Assembly: GCA_025506515.1 (NCBI GenBank)
Contig: CM046451.1
Location: 73,986,599 to 74,050,598 of the forward strand
DNA: 64,000 bases
Reading direction: 5' to 3'
DNA from: Flaveria trinervia
Lineage: Eukaryota > Streptophyta > Magnoliopsida > Asterales > Asteraceae
The position numbers and the translations under genes are program-made. Shown in pieces: positions 59,678 through 64,000 of this stretch. The notes beneath the pieces were generated by a model, which was not told the DNA's origin, searched no databases, and was given only the letters and a program-made list of their open reading frames with translations. The number at the start of each line of letters is the position of its first letter. Within the stretch, counting starts at the first letter, position 1.

Positions 59678-60536
59678 TGTATCAGAATATAAAGCAGCGG
59701 AATACGAACACGAATTAGACAAATTGTAGCAAGCAATCGATATTGTAAGCATTAAGATCGCATACGGTTAGGGAGAGAATATGTATTTCTGATTTCTAGG
59801 AATGTTTATAGATGTAGAATATTTCTAATCGAATCAATCATCATTCCATTCAATTACTCATTCACTCACTGATTACAATAGGTTGTCACTCCTTATATAG
59901 AGTGCAACAGTCACTGCTGTTTCACGGAAAGTGACAACTGGCAGATCCAATACAGAAATAACTAATTCTTAACAAACTACTGAAATGTTCACAACTACTG
60001 AGAACATATCAGCAGTTAAGTACAAAATAAAACTACTGAAACTACAACGACTGAAGAACAAGCTCTTCAGTCGTTTTACAAAACTACTGAAACATAGAAA
60101 ATAAAACTACTGATATCACAACTACTGAAGAAGTACTCTTCAGCAGTTGTGACAAACTACTGAGGCTTCAGTACTTGATCTTCAGACTTTGACCTTCAGG
60201 TGTTTCATCAGCTGATGACTTCAGTAGATATCATCAGCTGATGTCTTCAGTCTTTGTCTTCAGACTTTGTACATCAGTTGTTGATCTTCAGCACTTGTGA
60301 ACTCTTCAGCTGTTGTACTTCAGTACTTTGGTCTTTCAGCTTCAGCACTTGTGTCTTCAGCTGTTGTACTTCAGCACTTTGGTTCTTCAGCTGTTAAGGT
60401 CTTCAGCACTTGATCTTCAGCTGTTGAAGTCTTCAGCACTTGTCAAACTACTGATGAGGCTTTCAGCAGTTGTTGTGATACCGTGTGGGACTTAGAGGTT
60501 TTCTGATCTTGGCTCATTGGTTCTTTTGGTCCAACA
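59678..60536 (-). repeat. Element B 3' LTR
   Basis: This 859-bp LTR starts tgtatcagaat and ends ttggtccaaca on the plus strand. On the minus strand its first bases (tgttggaccaaaagaacc) equal those of element A, after which the two diverge. A TATA box tatataagg lies on the minus strand at 59891-59899. The U3 half (60000-60470) is filled with cagtagtt/cagctg-type motifs. TSD candidate is tttga at 59673-59677; the other end lies outside the window. Confidence 0.88.
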
Positions 60537-60551
60537 AACTCCCCCTGAACC
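60537..60551 (-). other. Polypurine tract of element B
   Basis: ggttcagggggagtt on the minus strand is identical to element A's tract. Confidence 0.9.
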
Positions 60552-60588
60552 AATGCAGCCAAAACCTCTAACTTATTTATACTCCCAC

Positions 60589-63500
60589 TTATTGATGGCA
60601 AAATGTTGGTCTTTTTCCTTCTTGATCAGTAGAGAAGATGACCCATGTAGCTCCGGCCTGGGAAGAAATCTCAAATATTTGTTTGGCAGAGTATGAATGG
60701 GAACTCTGTTTTGGGGAACTGGACACAGAGTTGTTATCCCATTCATGAGATTTACTTCCCCATAATGAGTCTGTATGACTCACGAACATAGGCCTCAAGG
60801 AGAACAACTTGTTCCTCTTGAGAGAGTTCTTCTGCTCCTCCTTCGAAGAAGAACTCTGGACCATAGTACTCTGATAAGTACTTCATGGTCCTGCCATTTT
60901 TCAGCTCCACCGTAGTTACCTCCCTATATACAAATCAGGATGGTTGCCTTCAAGGAGTAACTGGAGCTCATTCTTTTGGATGTCTTCAAGCTTTTTATAT
61001 AACAAACCCTTCTTAATCATCTTGTTTTCTAGTAAGGCTTGAGGTGTCTTCTTTGCTTGGTGAGCTTTCTTGAATTCATCAATGATTTCCCAAGGTGAGA
61101 CTACAACGGCCAACATGATGGTAGATTCTATTGTTTTTCGTACCTGGCCGTTGTATCTGTGTGGGATAGTTCTTTTATGGATTCTAGAACTCACCCTGGG
61201 GTCTGGCCATACTCTCACTCTCTCCTTCTGATACTGAAAGGTGTGCCTGAGAGTGTACAGCCTTTGAGCATGCCCTTTCATGGCTTGAATAGATGATGAC
61301 TGAGGAAATTCCTTGTCAACCATCTTCAACAGTTGCTCATCGTGCTGTTTCTGCTGTTCTTCTTCTCTATCTTGACTCTGACCATTTCCCTTTGAGAGTC
61401 AGGTGTGATCATGGGTTGACTTCGGGGTTTTGGTAGCTTCAGAACAGCAGAGAGTGGCAGACTATCATCTTCATCCTCTTCTTTCTTCTTCTTCCATCCT
61501 CAGCACCCTTCTCCTCCTTCGGGGTACATCACTGGATGATGGTTGGGTTGGTGAAGGAATTGGTTTTGAAGAATGAGGATGTTTGGATTTTGGCTTAGAG
61601 GTTGGTTGGGAGATTTGAGGGATAGGATCTGTTTGAGTGGGTGGAAGGGAAGGTTGATCTAGCATCCTGTGTAGTTTTCGCCTTTGTGAGTTTAGCCATC
61701 TCTAACCTTTACCAGCCCCAGCCTCATCAAGGGCTTCCACAATAATCCCTTTGTTAATTGCTCAGACAGACAGATTCTGGTGGCTATAGCCAGAATGCTG
61801 TCCCTGGTCCATGCGCGGATCTCCATTAATGATCTTCCCAAGTATTTTGCAATAAAGCGGATCATTATTTCCAACCTCTCTTTCTCAAGAGCATCATACC
61901 CTGCCCATCGGGTTTGTATCTCTTGTACTTCTAACCTTCTGATCTCACTATCCAGTGTGGCTGTGTCAAACCCCTGCCTGAAGAGTTGTTCAATTTTTAT
62001 CCATGGAGCGGCTGTGTGTGTGTCAGCTTCTTTGACCAGCTCCTCCAAGGATTTGTCTTCAGCAGTGTGATCATCAGCACTTCTCTTTCGCTTGTACGTG
62101 AGCAGAGGTTGCTTTCTTTTTCCTCCTTGGACTTGCTTCTCTTCCTTTTCCTCAGATCTTTTCCTCTTCCTTCTTTCACTGCAGTACTCTCCCCCTTTTT
62201 GGTTGCATTGGAGGAAGGGGTTGGTACCGCAGAAAGAGTCTTTTGGACAGCAGCATCAACCAGGGGCTGTAATGTGGAGGAAAGCCTCTCATCAAGGGCT
62301 TTGATCACTATATCAGTGATTATGGGGGTGATGAGAGGGAGGGAATTTTGGAGTACAGCACCTATTTGCTCAGGAGGGTTCTGTTCCTGAGAAGTAGGGC
62401 CTGAAGCAGAGGCAGGTGGTTGATTTTGGGGTGGCTCTGTGTTTGGGAAACCTTCAAGGGAAGGTGCCATCTGTGGGTGTATGATGGTGGCAGATGGACT
62501 TGCATCCTGAGACATCTTGGCCAGCAGCTCTTTGAGTCTGCTAACCTCATCCTCTAGAATGGGTTTGAGCAACTACATCATAGAAGAAGCTCAGGTCATC
62601 ATCAGTTGATACTGAATCACTGACCTCCTGCTTAGAGCAGGATTTACATGCACTGGGTGTAGACCAGTTGGTGCATGTGCCCCTTGTGCTTGGTACTGGG
62701 GACTTCCAGCCTCAGGACAATGTCCATCATCAGCTGTTGCCTCTAGGGAGGTCTTAGCAATGTTACCAGCCTCACTCTGGTCATGTGCTGAGTCAGAGGA
62801 GGTGGCAGCCTCACTAGATATTCTAAGCTCCTTGTCTACACCAGGAGATAGAATTGGGAAACCCCTGTGCTGTGGGTTCTCAGGTGCACTGTGTTCCTCC
62901 CCCTCAATTGTAGAGGTATTCCCAGTAGTAAGTGGTTTCTGGGGAGGGGGTGAGGAGTGCAATTGAGTCAGCACTTGTGCAACTATTAAAGTTGGGCTGT
63001 GAGGGGCGGTTGTTTGGGGTAAGGGTTAGAAGCAGTGTGCACCTGGGGTGGATGGTGCTCTTCAATGGCAATCTCCTCAAGTGAGTAAGATCCCAGATAA
63101 GTAGGTGCCCCTTGGGTTGCTGCAGGCTCCTGTTGAGAGGAAGCCTGAGCGGCTGTGGCTGGAGGAGTCATTGTATCCACTAGGGGGTTTGGACTAGTGG
63201 ATATATCCTGCGTTTGTGGTGCAGGAGCATCCTCAGGGGACTCAATTCCCTGAGTAGCCATTTTGGGTTTTTTGGTGGGTTTGGTGGGGACATTGGATTT
63301 GGAGGTGGTGGCTGTGGGTTCCAGCTGCGTGGGTTTTCGCAGCTTGGCAGCCAGTTTGAGTGTCCGGTCAGAGTTGTGCCGGGAGTATACTTCTGGCAGA
63401 ACAGCCGTAGCAGGGACTCCCAAGCCAACAAGTCCCTCAGCATTAAGCTGGTCTATAATAATGGCCATTATGAACCGTGGATAGAGTATCCAACGGTTGG

Positions 63501-64000
63501 CAGTTAGTTTTTGAGCCATATCTTTGAGCTCTGAAAATATTAATTCTGAAAAGTTCAGTGGTTGTTGCTCAAGGATAGAATACATTACCTGCTGCCATTT
63601 GGTGGACATTTGATCCCAAGACGACGTCTTAGGGGCCAAACATACATTGACCATGTGAAAAATCAGGCGCTCAGCGTCATTAAAGTGTTTCTTCATGATG
63701 GTGGTGGCACTGAGATCACCTTGATATCCATGCTGAGCAAATGATAGATCTATGGTGCCCTTCGGATATCCAGCAGGAGAGGTAGCATCACTCAGTTGAA
63801 GAATTTTACGGATTGTTGCAGGAGTAATGACTACTTCTTTGTTGTTGACGACTGACCGGAGGGATCGTGTGTTGCTCTCCTCAGTTGTAACAGTAACGTT
63901 CATCCAAATTGGTTCAAGGATTCGGCATGTAAGACGGGGTTCAGAAGGAATGCCTTGTTGTATTGGGACTGAACCATAAGATCGATAGCAGTATCGAACT
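60589..64000 (-). pseudogene. Element B extra ORF (runs off window)
   Basis: This is the minus-strand counterpart of element A's extra ORF. The N-terminal end lies beyond 64000; the last bases still encode AIDLMVQS and AFLLNP. Open frame 63903-62986 has GYQGDLSATTIMKKHF, SSWDQMSTKWQQV and ANRWILYPRF, then Pro/Thr-rich sequence. DEVSRLKELLAKM (near 62550), a basic RKRKRSKSKEEKE stretch (about 62150), and RWAGYDALEKERLEIMIRF (about 61910-61855) follow. The C-terminal domain has VRVWPDPR and VVSPWEIIDEFKK (61329-60916), with a shifted tail to 60589. It has the same domain order as A with different frameshifts, so both descend from a long ORF under past selection. Function is unknown. Confidence 0.75.

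Noticed and set aside
1..64000. Circular organelle genome or plasmid suggested by the permuted ends
   Set aside because: Content is entirely nuclear-type LTR retrotransposons, with no organelle or replication genes. Extrachromosomal circular DNA from a repeat array remains possible but is not favoured over duplication or assembly error.

Overview
The window looks like gene-free, retrotransposon-filled DNA of a flowering plant. Every coding stretch I can identify belongs to a Ty1/copia LTR retrotransposon: gag with CCHC zinc knuckles, aspartic protease, integrase, reverse transcriptase (RT) and RNase H, in copia order. The primer sites resemble plant initiator-Met tRNA. I recognise no host gene, tRNA, rRNA or organelle gene. 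SIRE/Maximus-type pol followed by a long extra ORF is, from memory, a pattern common in Asteraceae, so a composite-family genome is my best but unproven guess.

Layout. (1) 1-689: minus-strand fragment of the extra ORF of element D. (2) 690-762: first bases of the LTR of element B, then a 100-N gap (763-862). (3) 863-7944: minus-strand element D, with the end of pol, pol, gag, primer site and 5' LTR. (4) 7945-10565: plus-strand 3' half of element CE (second half of its extra ORF, polypurine tract, 3' LTR). (5) 10566-13543: decayed plus-strand copia G, first part. (6) 13549-47299: Angela-type composite of three LTRs and two internal regions, flanked by the target duplication acaac. A complete 12.1-kb SIRE-type element A (18794-30917) sits in the first internal region. 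A truncated copy of A (38292-41950) sits at the same site in the second and is fused to a third, A-free Angela copy. (7) 47305-49192: the rest of G. (8) 49193-50868: diverged Angela leader-gag fragment H. (9) 50869-55140: RT-RNase H and first half of the extra ORF of CE. (10) 55141-59677: 3' LTR and extra ORF of D. (11) 59678-64000: 3' LTR and extra ORF of minus-strand element B, running off the window.

Two things stand out. First, the window behaves as if circularly permuted. Bases 1-762 repeat 58989-59750, including the D/B insertion junction, and element D is split between the two ends with matching cctaa target duplications (55136-55140 and 7945-7949). This implies either a tandem segmental duplication with a period near 59 kb plus element B, or an assembly duplication at the N gap. 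Second, four elements carry a long extra ORF between pol and the 3' LTR. In element A that ORF is preceded by a regular array of about ten palindromic units (period about 38 bp) ending in a TATATATA box, 78 bp before the ORF's ATG. The array resembles motifs in the element's own LTR and looks like a dedicated internal promoter. Element CE has a similar though less regular arrangement.

Inferred order of events: G, H and CE are old. D inserted into CE, B into D, an Angela element into G, and A into Angela. The Angela/A pair was then tandemly duplicated and partly deleted.
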